Source: Hyphomonas adhaerens MHS-3 (GTDB lineage: Bacteria > Pseudomonadota > Alphaproteobacteria > Caulobacterales > Hyphomonadaceae). Taken from it: a DNA stretch of 64,000 nt. This document shows positions 43,643 to 52,960 of this stretch, piece by piece. The stretch's first letter is position 1; each line of letters begins with the position of its first letter. The notes below the pieces were generated by a model, which saw only the letters and a program-made list of their open reading frames with translations, was not told the origin of the DNA and made no database searches. The DNA lies in contig NZ_ARYH01000001.1 in NCBI RefSeq assembly GCF_000685235.1, forward strand, positions 2,046,001-2,110,000. The letters run 5' to 3'. The position numbers and the translations under genes are program-made.

Positions 43643-46105
43643 CTAGAACTCTTTCTTCAGACGCACCCCATATGTTTGCGGATCACCGGGATTGCCCATG
43701 GGGGATCCCCCGGAGACAAAAGGTTGGTTGAACGCGTAGGTGAAGTACTCTTCTCCGAAGCAATTCTTGCAGAAGATCTGGGCGTCCCAATCTCCGGTCA
43801 CGCGCACGCCAATCTGGGCACCGAATACGCCATATGCATCTTGCTTCTGGAAGCTCAGGGCGTTTGAGCCATCCCCTTCACCAAGGAACATGTCAGAATA
43901 GTATGAGTAGTTTGCATTTGCGTAGAAATCGATCGCTTCCGTGATGGGGCGCTGATACTGGCCGCCGAATACGAGCGACAAGTCGGGAGACAAGCCGCGC
44001 TGACGTCCGGCTGGCAGGTTCACCACGTCGTCGCCATACGACGCGTCCATCCAGGTCAGGGACATGTTCGCCGACAGATTGTCATTGAAGATGTAGTAGT
44101 TTTCGACCTCGATACCTTCGGTCGAGGATGTTCCCGCATTGATGACTTCGAATACCTGCCCATTGAAAGTGGAGACCTGCAGGTCCTCGAATTCGGACCG
44201 GAACAATGTCACACCCAGACGGCCAGCGCCGAGGTATTCCCAGCGAAAGCCTAATTCGTATGCGTCTACAAACTCTGGTGCAAAAGTCACAATCTCCGGC
44301 GTATCGTCGAGATAAGAACGACCATTGATGATGTTTGTACCGCCGATGGCTGGCTGGCCACCTGCTGCATCATTCTGGAGGTTTATTCCACCCGCTTTGA
44401 ACCCATGGGCGAACTTTGCATACAATTGCATATCGTCGTCAGGACGGTATTGCAGTGTCAGGTCATATGTGAGTTCTTCGTCTTCTGTACTCGCGGTGAA
44501 GTCGGGGCTCGACAGACCGGACCCATTGAGTGCGTAGAAGGCAAATGCCGAGCTCGTGATGAGATCGTAGTAATCCTCACGATCGATCGCTGCATTGTTT
44601 TTGTGCGAACCATCTTTCTCGACAGAATTCCAGCGGAGTCCGGCAATCACGCTCCATTGATCGTTAAAGTGGTACGTGCCCTGTCCAAACAGGCCCCAGG
44701 AGGTTTCGTTCTGTGTGAAAGCAGAATTCTGGAAGTCGACGCCAACGGAACCAAGTACATCACCTGGTATTGTCCCGCCTGTCAGCAGCTGGCTGTATAC
44801 GGGCCCGAACTGGCTGCCAACGCTTGCTTTGCGTGTATAGGCGATTTCTTCGGTAAAATAGTTTATGCCAGCGACATAGTCGAATTTGTTCCCCACGGAG
44901 CCATTGAGGAGAAATTCCTGCGAGAAGGTCTCGAAGTCAAAATAGAGGCTGAGGCTGCCGCCGAAGTCGAGCGGACCGAAGTCCCAGTCTCCCCCTTGAT
45001 TGTCATTGTTAATTTCCCGATATCCCGTGATGGAGCGCAGCTGAAGATTGTCTGAAATATCGAAATTGAGATTCAGCGTGAGACCCTCCTGATCCAAAAC
45101 AGCATCAGAATCATGGTTGGTCGCGATATTGTAGGAGAAAGGATCCGCTGCACCGGGGTTTGTTCCAGTTGGATCTGGTGTCCAGTACCAATAGCCTGCA
45201 CCGCCAGCGGACTGGTCCAAGGCCGATTGTGCCCAGATCGTGTTATTTAATCCATTCGTGTCTGTATTATCGATACGGGTCGATGAACCGAAGTTCCCGG
45301 GGGAGTCCCATTTGCTCCAGTCATAGGTCAGGCGACCGGAAATCCGGTCTGTAGGTTCGAAAGCAAGAGAAGCCCGGATTGCCTTGTTCTTGCTCCACGC
45401 GGTGTCCCGCCCGTCGACCGGGTTGGAAAAAAATCCGTCCGTTTCATCGTTCAGTCCTGCCAGGCGAAAAGCGAATTTTTCTCCCATCGGGATGTTGATC
45501 ATGCCTTCGACACTGCGCTTGCCGTAATTGCCGGCTGTAGCTTGCAGTTTAGCTTGAAACTCATCGAAAACCGGTGCGGCCGTGCGTTGAACGATGGCGC
45601 CGGCAGTGGTGTTCTTGCCAAATAGTGTGCCTTGAGGGCCACGCAAAACTTCCACGCCCCCCATGTCGAAAAAAGTCGTGAGGGCGGCGCCCGAACGGGA
45701 CCGATAGACATCGTCCACATACATGCCGACTGCGCCTTCAAAGCCGGGATTTCCACCTCCCGTGCCGATACCGCGAATTCGTACCGGGGAGTTGCCAATC
45801 GGATCCGATAACGTATTGGCAAAGAAGCTGGGGCTGGCCAGGTTGAGGTCGAGAATATCCACCACGCCCGCGACTTCCAGAGCCTCTTCGTCAAACGCGG
45901 TTACGGCAATTGGGACGTCAAGAATATCCTGCTCGCGGCGTTGGGCTTCGACGACAACGCTAGGCAGACGACGCGCTGAGTTCGTATCGGTGTTGTTCTC
46001 GATTGAAGAGACCGAATCCGATGCGTCTGAGCTTTCCTGGGCAATTGCCGGAAAAGCCAAACCAGAAAACACCAGCGCAGTGCAGGTCAGTAATCTTACT
46101 TTCAT
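43643..46105 (-). CDS. TonB-dependent outer-membrane receptor
   Basis: 820 aa. Signal peptide ending FPAIAQES; plug with VVVEAQRREQDILDVPIAV and GGVEVLRGPQGTLFGKNTTAGAI (key word VLRGPQGTLFGKN); long barrel ending in KKEF with terminal Phe. ATG 46105 with GGGAGGAATAA upstream. Divergent from an IclR regulator and followed by a strong terminator, so it is a single-gene transcript. Closest in layout to receptors of sphingomonad-type catabolic loci; substrate unknown. Confidence 0.93.
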   Translation of the reverse strand: MKVRLLTCTALVFSGLAFPAIAQESSDASDSVSSIENNTDTNSARRLPSVVVEAQRREQDILDVPIAVTAFDEEALEVAGVVDILDLNLASPSFFANTLSDPIGNSPVRIRGIGTGGGNPGFEGAVGMYVDDVYRSRSGAALTTFFDMGGVEVLRGPQGTLFGKNTTAGAIVQRTAAPVFDEFQAKLQATAGNYGKRSVEGMINIPMGEKFAFRLAGLNDETDGFFSNPVDGRDTAWSKNKAIRASLAFEPTDRISGRLTYDWSKWDSPGNFGSSTRIDNTDTNGLNNTIWAQSALDQSAGGAGYWYWTPDPTGTNPGAADPFSYNIATNHDSDAVLDQEGLTLNLNFDISDNLQLRSITGYREINNDNQGGDWDFGPLDFGGSLSLYFDFETFSQEFLLNGSVGNKFDYVAGINYFTEEIAYTRKASVGSQFGPVYSQLLTGGTIPGDVLGSVGVDFQNSAFTQNETSWGLFGQGTYHFNDQWSVIAGLRWNSVEKDGSHKNNAAIDREDYYDLITSSAFAFYALNGSGLSSPDFTASTEDEELTYDLTLQYRPDDDMQLYAKFAHGFKAGGINLQNDAAGGQPAIGGTNIINGRSYLDDTPEIVTFAPEFVDAYELGFRWEYLGAGRLGVTLFRSEFEDLQVSTFNGQVFEVINAGTSSTEGIEVENYYIFNDNLSANMSLTWMDASYGDDVVNLPAGRQRGLSPDLSLVFGGQYQRPITEAIDFYANANYSYYSDMFLGEGDGSNALSFQKQDAYGVFGAQIGVRVTGDWDAQIFCKNCFGEEYFTYAFNQPFVSGGSPMGNPGDPQTYGVRLKKEF

Positions 46106-46190
46106 TTATTCCTCCCGATGGCGCCGTTAATCAACGCTGCACCGGGAACTTCAATGGTGGGCGATAAAGCGCCAATGCACCAGATGTTTT

Positions 46191-46236
46191 CATCACGTAT
46201 ATGATGTGCCAAGTGTGCGCCATTACATATATGATC
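46191..46236. promoter_or_regulatory. Paired operator-like repeats between TonB receptor and iclR
   Basis: CATCACGTATATGATG at 46191-46206 and CATTACATATATGATC at 46221-46236 are two near-copies whose starts are 30 bp apart, about three helical turns. The first has perfect 5-bp inverted arms (CATCA/TGATG). They lie between divergent promoters and are good candidates for IclR dimer sites. Confidence 0.6.
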
Positions 46237-46273
46237 AGGGGCGTGGATAAATGCGCCAAATCGTGAGGCAGGC

Positions 46274-47047
46274 ATGGATACTTCGATCAAATCGTCTCAG
46301 CGGACGCTAGCATTGTTTGAACTCTTCTCGCTTGAGCAGCGGCCACTCACAATCAAGCAAATCACTGATGCGTTAGATATTCCGCAATCCAGCGCGTCTG
46401 TGCTTACCAAGTCACTGGTGTCTCTCGGGTACCTTGAAAAGAATGAACAGAACCGGACCTACTATCCGACGTTACGCGTATCGCTTCTTGGCACCTGGAT
46501 GCGCCGCCAGCACCAAAGGGCAGGCCAGTTGCCCGCCCTTTTGAGCGAAGTGGCAAGGCTGACCGGTGAATCGACAATACTCGCCATGCGCAACGGCATG
46601 TACTCTCAGTATCTGATCGCGCAGAAGGGCAGCTCGCCTACGCGCGCGCAAGTGGAGTCTGGTATGCTCTACCCACTTGCTTGTTGCTCGACCGGCTGGT
46701 GTTTGTTGACGCTGGAACGCAAGGACGTGGTTGGAAAAATAGTCCGTAGAACAATATCTGAGGCAAAGGAGGACTATTGGCGAGAAACCGCCAGGAACGC
46801 GATTGAACAGGTGCAGCTCACCCAAAGCCGGGGGTACGCCTTTTCAAAAGGGGAGACCATGCGGGGGCTCGGGGCAATTGCAATACTGCTTCCAAGCATG
46901 CCCGGCGCCTACGCGATGAGTGCGGGGTGTGGCGGACGAATTGAACGGGTGGAAGCCAAAAAGGATCTGATCCTGGACGCGCTCAATGAACTTGCAAGGT
47001 CCGTCAGAACACTGAAAGAACGCGAAGAGCATTTCCTTTTTTCCTAG
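46274..47047 (+). CDS. IclR-family regulator
   Basis: 257 aa. N-terminal winged HTH (LTIKQITDALDIPQSSASVL) and C-terminal GAF-like effector domain with LARLTGEST-like VARLTGESTILAMRNG, GMLYPLACCSTGWCLL and the late RGLGAIAILLP. IclR proteins bind small aromatic or carboxylic effectors. Divergent from the TonB receptor gene. The stop shares CTAG with the stop of the acyl-CoA dehydrogenase gene (47044-47047), so the genes overlap tail to tail. Likely regulator of the receptor and perhaps of the operon behind it. Confidence 0.9.
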   Translation: MDTSIKSSQRTLALFELFSLEQRPLTIKQITDALDIPQSSASVLTKSLVSLGYLEKNEQNRTYYPTLRVSLLGTWMRRQHQRAGQLPALLSEVARLTGESTILAMRNGMYSQYLIAQKGSSPTRAQVESGMLYPLACCSTGWCLLTLERKDVVGKIVRRTISEAKEDYWRETARNAIEQVQLTQSRGYAFSKGETMRGLGAIAILLPSMPGAYAMSAGCGGRIERVEAKKDLILDALNELARSVRTLKEREEHFLFS

Positions 47048-48243
47048 GTTTTTGTCGGCTTGCCGAGAATGGCATCGGAAATGATGCGCTGCTGAATTTC
47101 TGAGCTTCCTTCGAAGATTTTCGTGAGGCGCGCATCACGCCAGTAGCGTTCCACGGCATGCAGGGTTGTGTAGCCAGCCCCCCCCAAAATTTGCAGGGCT
47201 TCACTGGTCGTCCGCTCGGCCATCTCAGCGGCATAATATTTGACCATTGCTGCCTCCTTGTCGCAGCGGCGGCCGGAGTCGATCTCATTGCAGACATGAT
47301 ACATAAGTTGGCGCGCCGCTTCGATTTCCGTTGCCATAGTGGCAAGCTTGAAACGAATGGCCTGAAAGTCGCTAATCGGTTGCCCAAACTGGACGCGTTC
47401 TTTTGAGAAGGCTATGGCATCTTCAAGGGCCGCTTGGGCGAGACCGATTGAGCGGGCCGCTGTGTGGGCACGGGCACCCTCGAGTCCGGATGCAATAGCT
47501 TTGAAGGCACCACCATCAAACTCACGGGATGGCAGCGCCGGCGTCCTAGCCTCATCGAATGCGAGTTCGAACGTCTTCCATCCAAAATAGCCTATTTTCG
47601 GAATTGACGCACTGGAAACACCCTTTGGAAAGGTGCCGGGCTTCTTTTCAAACATTATGGATGTCAGTCCGGCCCATCGCGGTGCGTTGGGATCCGTATC
47701 TGTACGGCAGACCACGTTCAGGAAGTTTGCCCTATCGGCAAATGTGCACCAGTACTTGTTCCCTGTCACAACCCAATCATCATTCTCCCTGCGAGCGCGG
47801 CAGGTGATTGAGGCGACGTCTGAGCCTGCATTTGGCTCTGACATCGCCATGGCGCCGAGGTATTTTCCTTCGGCCATGAGTGCGATCTTCTCGCGCTTCT
47901 CAGTCTCGTTGCGTGCCGGGATGGACCGATAGAAAGTGTTCCCCCTGGCGATGATCGATCCAGCGCACATCCATGCACGGGAAAGTTCTTCGGCCACGAT
48001 ACAATACTCGAAATAGCCGAGACCCAACCCGCCATATTCTTCCGGAATGAGAATTCCAAAAAAACCTAGCTCTCCCATTTTGTCTATCAGATCTTGAGGG
48101 ATGTCGCCCTTTTCCGGGTCGAGTTTGTTTGCAACCGGGAGGACTTCATTCATGGCGAAGTCGCGCGCCATGTCACGCATCATCAGGCGTTCTTCAGTCC
48201 AATAACCGGTCTGGGTGGGAGCCGGAGTGACCATATCTGGCAT
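47044..48243 (-). CDS. Acyl-CoA dehydrogenase
   Basis: 399 aa with the full acyl-CoA dehydrogenase pattern: LGFFGILIPEEYGGLGLGYF (key word IPEEYGGLG), AMSEPNAGSDVAS, VQFGQPISDFQAIRFKLA, QILGGAGYTTLHAVERYWRD and the catalytic Glu in IFEGSSEIQQRII. Substrate size cannot be read off. Last gene of a minus-strand operon with CoA-transferase, MaoC pair and CitE-type lyase, so the substrate is probably an alkyl-succinyl-CoA-like thioester; this is inference. Confidence 0.94.
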   Translation of the reverse strand: MPDMVTPAPTQTGYWTEERLMMRDMARDFAMNEVLPVANKLDPEKGDIPQDLIDKMGELGFFGILIPEEYGGLGLGYFEYCIVAEELSRAWMCAGSIIARGNTFYRSIPARNETEKREKIALMAEGKYLGAMAMSEPNAGSDVASITCRARRENDDWVVTGNKYWCTFADRANFLNVVCRTDTDPNAPRWAGLTSIMFEKKPGTFPKGVSSASIPKIGYFGWKTFELAFDEARTPALPSREFDGGAFKAIASGLEGARAHTAARSIGLAQAALEDAIAFSKERVQFGQPISDFQAIRFKLATMATEIEAARQLMYHVCNEIDSGRRCDKEAAMVKYYAAEMAERTTSEALQILGGAGYTTLHAVERYWRDARLTKIFEGSSEIQQRIISDAILGKPTKT

Positions 48244-48277
48244 TGTGATGCCCTTCCTTTTCTATGCGCTTGTTTAC

Positions 48278-49195
48278 CTACATCCCGATCAGATCGGCAC
48301 GATCAACAGTGTTCTGAAAAAGGCGGGCGGAGGCGGCATCTACCATGACGCCTTTGTGGCCTATCGAGCCAATGCCTTCCGCTTCCGCCCTGCGGTACAC
48401 GTCAATGATTTCGCGCGCGAAATCAACGTCATCCCGCATCGGTGAGAAGACCTCCAGTGCTGGTTCGATTTGTGCAGGATGAATGGCCCACTTACCGACC
48501 ATTCCGAGGGTGAGGGCACGTTTGCATTCTTCGCGATAAGCATCGGTATCCTTGAAGTTTGCAAACGGACCATCGACTGCGTCGATACCTGCCGCACGGC
48601 AAGCGATAGTGAGTTGGTAACGAGGGTAGTGGAAAATATCGCCGGGATAGCCACCCGTTCCGCCAATATGCTTGATCGCCATGCCTTGGCTCGCGGCATA
48701 GTCGCCCATTCCAAAGATAAGGCATTCAAGGCGTTCGCAACAATGGGCGATATCCCAGACATTCTGCATCGCCTCAACTTCTTCAATCAGGCATTCTAGG
48801 CCGATACACTTTTTCAGTCCGAGTTTCTTTTCCAGTTGGGACAGCAGCGTGTCAGCAAACCGGACGTCGGAAATGGTCATCGGCTTAGTCAACATGATCG
48901 TGTCGACGTTTTCTCGCGCGCCTTCCACGATGGTGATGATATCCTCATGGCACCATTCGGTGGTGACGTCATTGACGCGAACGCACCGGACCGTATCCCC
49001 CCAGTCGAGGCCGTTGAGTGCCTCTACAATGGTTTGCCGTGCACCAACCTTTGCGGAAGGAGCGACAGCATCTTCAAGATCGCAGAATACATGATCTGCT
49101 TGGGATGCTGCGGCTTTTGTCAGCATCTTTTCACTTACGCCCGGGACGGCGAGCTGGCTGCGGCGTAGGCGCATGGTCCGTTTTCGCTTGCTCAT
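48278..49195 (-). CDS. HpcH/HpaI (CitE-like) acyl-CoA lyase
   Basis: 305 aa TIM-barrel lyase of the CitE/malyl-CoA-lyase group. RRSQLAVPGVSEKMLTKA (normally RSxLfvPG), DHVFCDLEDAVAPSAKVGAR (Mg-binding D/E), VRVNDVTTEWCHED, LECLIEEVEAMQN and KWAIHPAQIEPALEVF (normally GkxxIHPxQI) are all present. Cleaves 3-hydroxyacyl-CoA or citramalyl/malyl-CoA type esters into acetyl-/propionyl-CoA and a 2-oxo acid. Lies 21 bp after the CoA-transferase and 34 bp before the acyl-CoA dehydrogenase. Confidence 0.91.
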   Translation of the reverse strand: MSKRKRTMRLRRSQLAVPGVSEKMLTKAAASQADHVFCDLEDAVAPSAKVGARQTIVEALNGLDWGDTVRCVRVNDVTTEWCHEDIITIVEGARENVDTIMLTKPMTISDVRFADTLLSQLEKKLGLKKCIGLECLIEEVEAMQNVWDIAHCCERLECLIFGMGDYAASQGMAIKHIGGTGGYPGDIFHYPRYQLTIACRAAGIDAVDGPFANFKDTDAYREECKRALTLGMVGKWAIHPAQIEPALEVFSPMRDDVDFAREIIDVYRRAEAEGIGSIGHKGVMVDAASARLFQNTVDRADLIGM

Positions 49196-49215
49196 CAGTC
49201 TGTGTTCCTTCTCAC

Positions 49216-50427
49216 TCAGGCTGGCAAAGCCGCCTTTATTTTTTCAATTTCTGAATCTGTAATCCCGCTTTGGCGCAGAACCTCCTCGGTGTGCTCGCCG
49301 AGATACGGGCCACGATGATGAATTCCTCCCGGAGTTTCACTGAGCTTCACGGGAATGCCAGAAACATGGGTCATCTGGGTGGAGCCGGGCTGTTCGACCG
49401 GCACGATCATCTGGCGAGCCGCGAAATGCCGATTTTCGGCGATCTCGTCCATTTGGAGAACGGGGCCGAACGGAATTCTTCCGCCCAGCCGTTCAGAAAG
49501 TTCGGCTTTGGTGAAATGGGATGTGACATCACAGAGAAGGCGTTCCAGAACGTCCCGGTGCCGACTACGTTGCTCCGGAGAGGCGAAACGTTCGTCTGCC
49601 TTGACGTCCGGTGCGTCTATGAGATCACAAAGTAATTCGAAGAAGCGTTGATGCGGAGCCGCGATGGTGACGTGTCCGTCCTTCGCCGGATACATTCCAA
49701 AAGGACACATGAAAGGATGCCCGTTACCGATCGGTACGGGAATGCGGTCAGTGATATCATACTGGTAGACGCCCCGCTCGCACACCGCCAGGACCGCATC
49801 CAGCATTGCAACATCCACGAATTGTCCAGTACCGGTTCGGCGGGCATGGTGAATTGCACTGAGGACACCGAAGGCAAGCATCATGCCCGGAACGATGTCG
49901 CCGATGCCTGGGCCGACTTTTGTCGGATGATCGGGATCAGGGCCTGTTATTCCCATGATCCCACCCATCGCCTGCGCGATGACGTCGAAGGCTGGCCATT
50001 CGGCATAGGGTGACCTGCCTGTGCGCGGATCACCGAAGCCACGCAGGGCGCCGTAAACAAGCTTGGGGTTCTCTTCACGAAGGACTTCGTAGGACAGGCC
50101 GAGTTTGTCCATGACACCGACCCGAAAATTCTCAGTGATGGCGTCGGCGTCCCTGATCAACTCGAGTAGTACTGTCCGGCCTTCGACGGATTTCAGATCC
50201 AGGACGATCGACTTCTTATTCCGGTTCACGCTCTGGAAATAACCACCATGGGTCCGCAGCATGTCGTCGTCGTGCCATGGACCGTTCGGACGCGTCATGT
50301 CACCGGTGGGGGGCTCAACCTTGATCACTTCGGCGCCATGATCCGCCAGCATCATCGTGCCATATGGCCCGGCGAGCATTTGTGTCAGGTCGATGATCCT
50401 GATGTCAGACAGCGCCCCAAAACTCAT
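49216..50427 (-). CDS. Class III (CaiB/BaiF) CoA-transferase
   Basis: 403 aa, complete single-copy enzyme. IRIIDLTQMLAGPYGTMMLADHGAEVIKVE start (key words AGPYGTMMLADHG), NRNKKSIVLDLKSVEGR, ENFRVGVMDKLG, and the catalytic Asp in VGPGIGDIVPGMM. Transfers CoA to a dicarboxylate such as itaconate, mesaconate or an alkylsuccinate in related pathways. The start codon shares one base with the stop of the preceding MaoC gene (TAATG). Confidence 0.93.
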   Translation of the reverse strand: MSFGALSDIRIIDLTQMLAGPYGTMMLADHGAEVIKVEPPTGDMTRPNGPWHDDDMLRTHGGYFQSVNRNKKSIVLDLKSVEGRTVLLELIRDADAITENFRVGVMDKLGLSYEVLREENPKLVYGALRGFGDPRTGRSPYAEWPAFDVIAQAMGGIMGITGPDPDHPTKVGPGIGDIVPGMMLAFGVLSAIHHARRTGTGQFVDVAMLDAVLAVCERGVYQYDITDRIPVPIGNGHPFMCPFGMYPAKDGHVTIAAPHQRFFELLCDLIDAPDVKADERFASPEQRSRHRDVLERLLCDVTSHFTKAELSERLGGRIPFGPVLQMDEIAENRHFAARQMIVPVEQPGSTQMTHVSGIPVKLSETPGGIHHRGPYLGEHTEEVLRQSGITDSEIEKIKAALPA

Positions 50428-50942
50428 TAGCGGTTGCCCCAGTGTGATTGGCGCTTGATCAGGGCAGTCCGCTGCAGCTCGGCGATGATCTTGTCGTTCT
50501 GGTTGACCCCCCAGTGCTGGAACACGATGAAGCCAGCATCCTCGCGGTTGCTGTCGTATTTCTCAAGCACGCGGGAATACGCGTAGATCGTGTCGCCATG
50601 AAAGATTGGATGTTTCAGGCTGATCTTATCAAGCCCGGTCTCGGCGAGCGCATTTTCGATCGTGTCCTGAGAGGACAAGCCGAGGACAATAGAGAAATTC
50701 ACACCACCATAGGAGATGACATGACTGCTGCGGGCGCCCGGCGCATTCTTCCTGGTTTCGCCACCCAGACGGGTCATGAAATCCTCATTGAAATGTCCTT
50801 GAGCGGTGTTCATCACCATGTTGGTGATGTTTACATTTTCCAGGTTGGTCACGGTCTTGCCGCGCGCATGACGAAGGGTTTGACCAACTTCAAAATGCTC
50901 GAAAAAATTGTTGCCGCTGGTCAAGCGTGTAAGTGGCCCCAT
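50427..50942 (-). CDS. MaoC-family hydratase subunit, altered active site (A)
   Basis: 171 aa hot-dog protein: FFEHFEVGQTLRHARGKTVTNLENV, then NMVMNTAQGHFNEDFM, SSHVISYGGVNFSIVLGLS (key words SYGGVNFSIVLG). The usual hydratase-2 site GDxNPxH reads MNTAQGHFN: the Asp is Asn and the NP is lost, the His remains. Stop and start codons overlap with both neighbours (TAATG each). With the next protein it probably forms a heterodimer; resembles mesaconyl- or itaconyl-CoA-type hydratases. Confidence 0.85.
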   Translation of the reverse strand: MGPLTRLTSGNNFFEHFEVGQTLRHARGKTVTNLENVNITNMVMNTAQGHFNEDFMTRLGGETRKNAPGARSSHVISYGGVNFSIVLGLSSQDTIENALAETGLDKISLKHPIFHGDTIYAYSRVLEKYDSNREDAGFIVFQHWGVNQNDKIIAELQRTALIKRQSHWGNR

Positions 50943-51457
50943 TACTGAGCTCCTTCGCGTATCATGGCAGAGGCGGACAAGTTTGCTAGATTGGAGCGAT
51001 GGAAATCGATCACGCGGTCACCAGACTGATTGAAGCCTTCAGTATGCCAGGTGATGACCCCTTTGTTGGGATCACTGTCTGTGATCCGCTTTTCGGTTGT
51101 GACAGATTGGGCGGTGAGCGTGTCGCCAATGTAGACGGGGGAATGGTAGGTGAGATCGTAAACACCAAGGAATGGCCCGGCGATTCCTTCTGAGCAATCT
51201 TCAACCGACAGGCCGAGAATAATGTTGAAGACAAGGTGAGGGTTCACCACCAAGCATGGGTGCCCATGCGCTCTGGCGTATTCAGAATTGAAGTAGAGGG
51301 GATTATAGCTCAGTGTCAGAAAGGTGAATTGTATGGCATCGGCCGCGGTCACCGTCCGTCCCCAATGGTGGTAGATGGTTTCGCCGATGTTGAATTCATG
51401 GAACATGCGTCCGCGGGGGCGAAAAACCGCCGCAGCTTTAAGGTCTTCGATATTCAC
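50942..51457 (-). CDS. MaoC-family hydratase subunit, altered active site (B)
   Basis: 171 aa, same length as its neighbour but clearly different: MFHEFNIGETIYHHWGRTVTAADA, FTFLTLSYNPLYFNSEYARAHGHP, VVNPHLVFNIILGLSVED. The GDxNPxH place reads LSYNPLYF, so Asp and His are replaced by Ser and Tyr while NP stays. Start is GTG, overlapping the transporter's stop by 4 bp (GTGA). Each half of this pair has lost different catalytic residues, so activity would need both. Confidence 0.85.
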   Translation of the reverse strand: MNIEDLKAAAVFRPRGRMFHEFNIGETIYHHWGRTVTAADAIQFTFLTLSYNPLYFNSEYARAHGHPCLVVNPHLVFNIILGLSVEDCSEGIAGPFLGVYDLTYHSPVYIGDTLTAQSVTTEKRITDSDPNKGVITWHTEGFNQSGDRVIDFHRSNLANLSASAMIREGAQ

Positions 51458-52797
51458 ACTGCATTCTCCTTTAAGACGTCCGCATGTGCCTCTCCCAAAA
51501 TCCTGAAGTCTTTCAGCTGGCGGGCTGTCCAGAGAAATCCAATGCCAGCGATCAGCATTGCTATCAGCAACACTGCGAAGGTGTAGTTCAGCGACATTGC
51601 GCCAAATGCCGGTTTCAGTTTCTGGCTGATCCAGCCGGCGAGGGGAGGGCCAATAATTAGTCCAAAGACGTTAGACAGGAGGAGGGCGAATGCGGCGCCG
51701 GTTGCGCGCATGTTCGAAGGGATAACGGTCTGGATAATTCCAAGGCTGGGCGCATGGGCGATGTTGAAGACAAAGATGCCGAACCCGAACAGTATGGCCA
51801 TCGGAAGTGCTCCGCCTACAAATAGGGCAGAGAGAAAGATCGGTATACACAAGAAGCAGCCAGCCGACGGGACCCATCCCATCCAGCGGGAATCGCGCTG
51901 GCTCAGCGTGTCGGACAGGTATCCGCCTGCCATCATGCCGGGCACTCCGCCAAGGAGGATGGCGGGGCCTAGGATGAGACCGACTTGCGTCTTGGATATT
52001 TCGAAATTCCTGATGAACAGGGCCGCGCCCCATGAGGTAATGACATAGCCCATGAAAACTGCAAACGCGTGGGATAGCACTGTGCCGACATAGGCTTTGT
52101 TGCTAAGGAGTTCTGGCAACGCCTTGGTATATGAGGACCTTCTCTGCCTCGCAGGCGTTGCTTCAAACCGCCCCCGCTTCGGTTCTTTTACCGTCAGGAA
52201 AATAAGTATACCGCAAATGATACCGGGCGTTGCGGCAATCAGGAAAGTTGTGCGCCAGGACGTCAGGTCTGCAATGAGACCTCCGGCCATTAGGGCGATG
52301 GTCGCGCCGAGCACTGTGCCCAATGAAAACACTGCGATAGCGCGTGAGATTTCCATCTTTTTGAAATAGTCGGACAGGAGCGAATGGGCCGGGGCAGTTC
52401 CTCCCGCCTCACCGACACCGACCATCATGCGCGCCACAAAAAGGGAGGAAAAACCGGAGGTGGCGGCGCAGGCGGCAGTTGCGATACTCCAGAGGGAAAT
52501 CGCGCTCGCTATGATGTGCTTGCGGCTGGTATTATCTGCGAGCATGGCAACCGGCACCCCGAGCGTCGCATAGAACATGCCGAACGCCGGTCCCATGAGA
52601 AGCCCCTTTGCCATATCGCTCATGGGGCGGCCATTCGCTGCAAATTCCAGCCCTATGTCTTCGATGAGGATAGAGAGGATCTGGCGGTCCATATAGCTGA
52701 GGAGATAGCTCAGTGTGAGAAGAGCAAGGACGTAATAGCGGTATATGCCCAGTTTGGGGCGGGCGGTCATCTCCGCTGATGTATTGCTGACTGCCAC
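51454..52797 (-). CDS. MFS transporter
   Basis: About 447 aa with twelve predicted hydrophobic segments; the first is YYVLALLTLSYLLSYMDRQILS, ending in the DRQ motif common in the ACS/spinster branches, and an intracellular loop GYLSDTLSQRDSRW follows segment 8. First gene of the six-gene operon and likely importer of its acid substrate. No ATG is well placed: GTG 52797 with GGGA upstream is chosen; ATG 52770 and TTG 52833 are alternatives. Confidence 0.88.
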   Translation of the reverse strand: MAVSNTSAEMTARPKLGIYRYYVLALLTLSYLLSYMDRQILSILIEDIGLEFAANGRPMSDMAKGLLMGPAFGMFYATLGVPVAMLADNTSRKHIIASAISLWSIATAACAATSGFSSLFVARMMVGVGEAGGTAPAHSLLSDYFKKMEISRAIAVFSLGTVLGATIALMAGGLIADLTSWRTTFLIAATPGIICGILIFLTVKEPKRGRFEATPARQRRSSYTKALPELLSNKAYVGTVLSHAFAVFMGYVITSWGAALFIRNFEISKTQVGLILGPAILLGGVPGMMAGGYLSDTLSQRDSRWMGWVPSAGCFLCIPIFLSALFVGGALPMAILFGFGIFVFNIAHAPSLGIIQTVIPSNMRATGAAFALLLSNVFGLIIGPPLAGWISQKLKPAFGAMSLNYTFAVLLIAMLIAGIGFLWTARQLKDFRILGEAHADVLKENAV

Positions 52798-52960
52798 GAT
52801 AAGTCCCGCTTTCCCAAACGCACAATTTGGCAAAGCTTAGTCGAGGCGGGCTTATGAGAGCCATTGGCTAAGAAGGTTCATCACATTTGTGATGAGCTGC
52901 TGCTCTGTCGAATTGCGGCGTCAGATTAGCTAACCGTCAGGTGGTGGAAATGGGCGAGCA

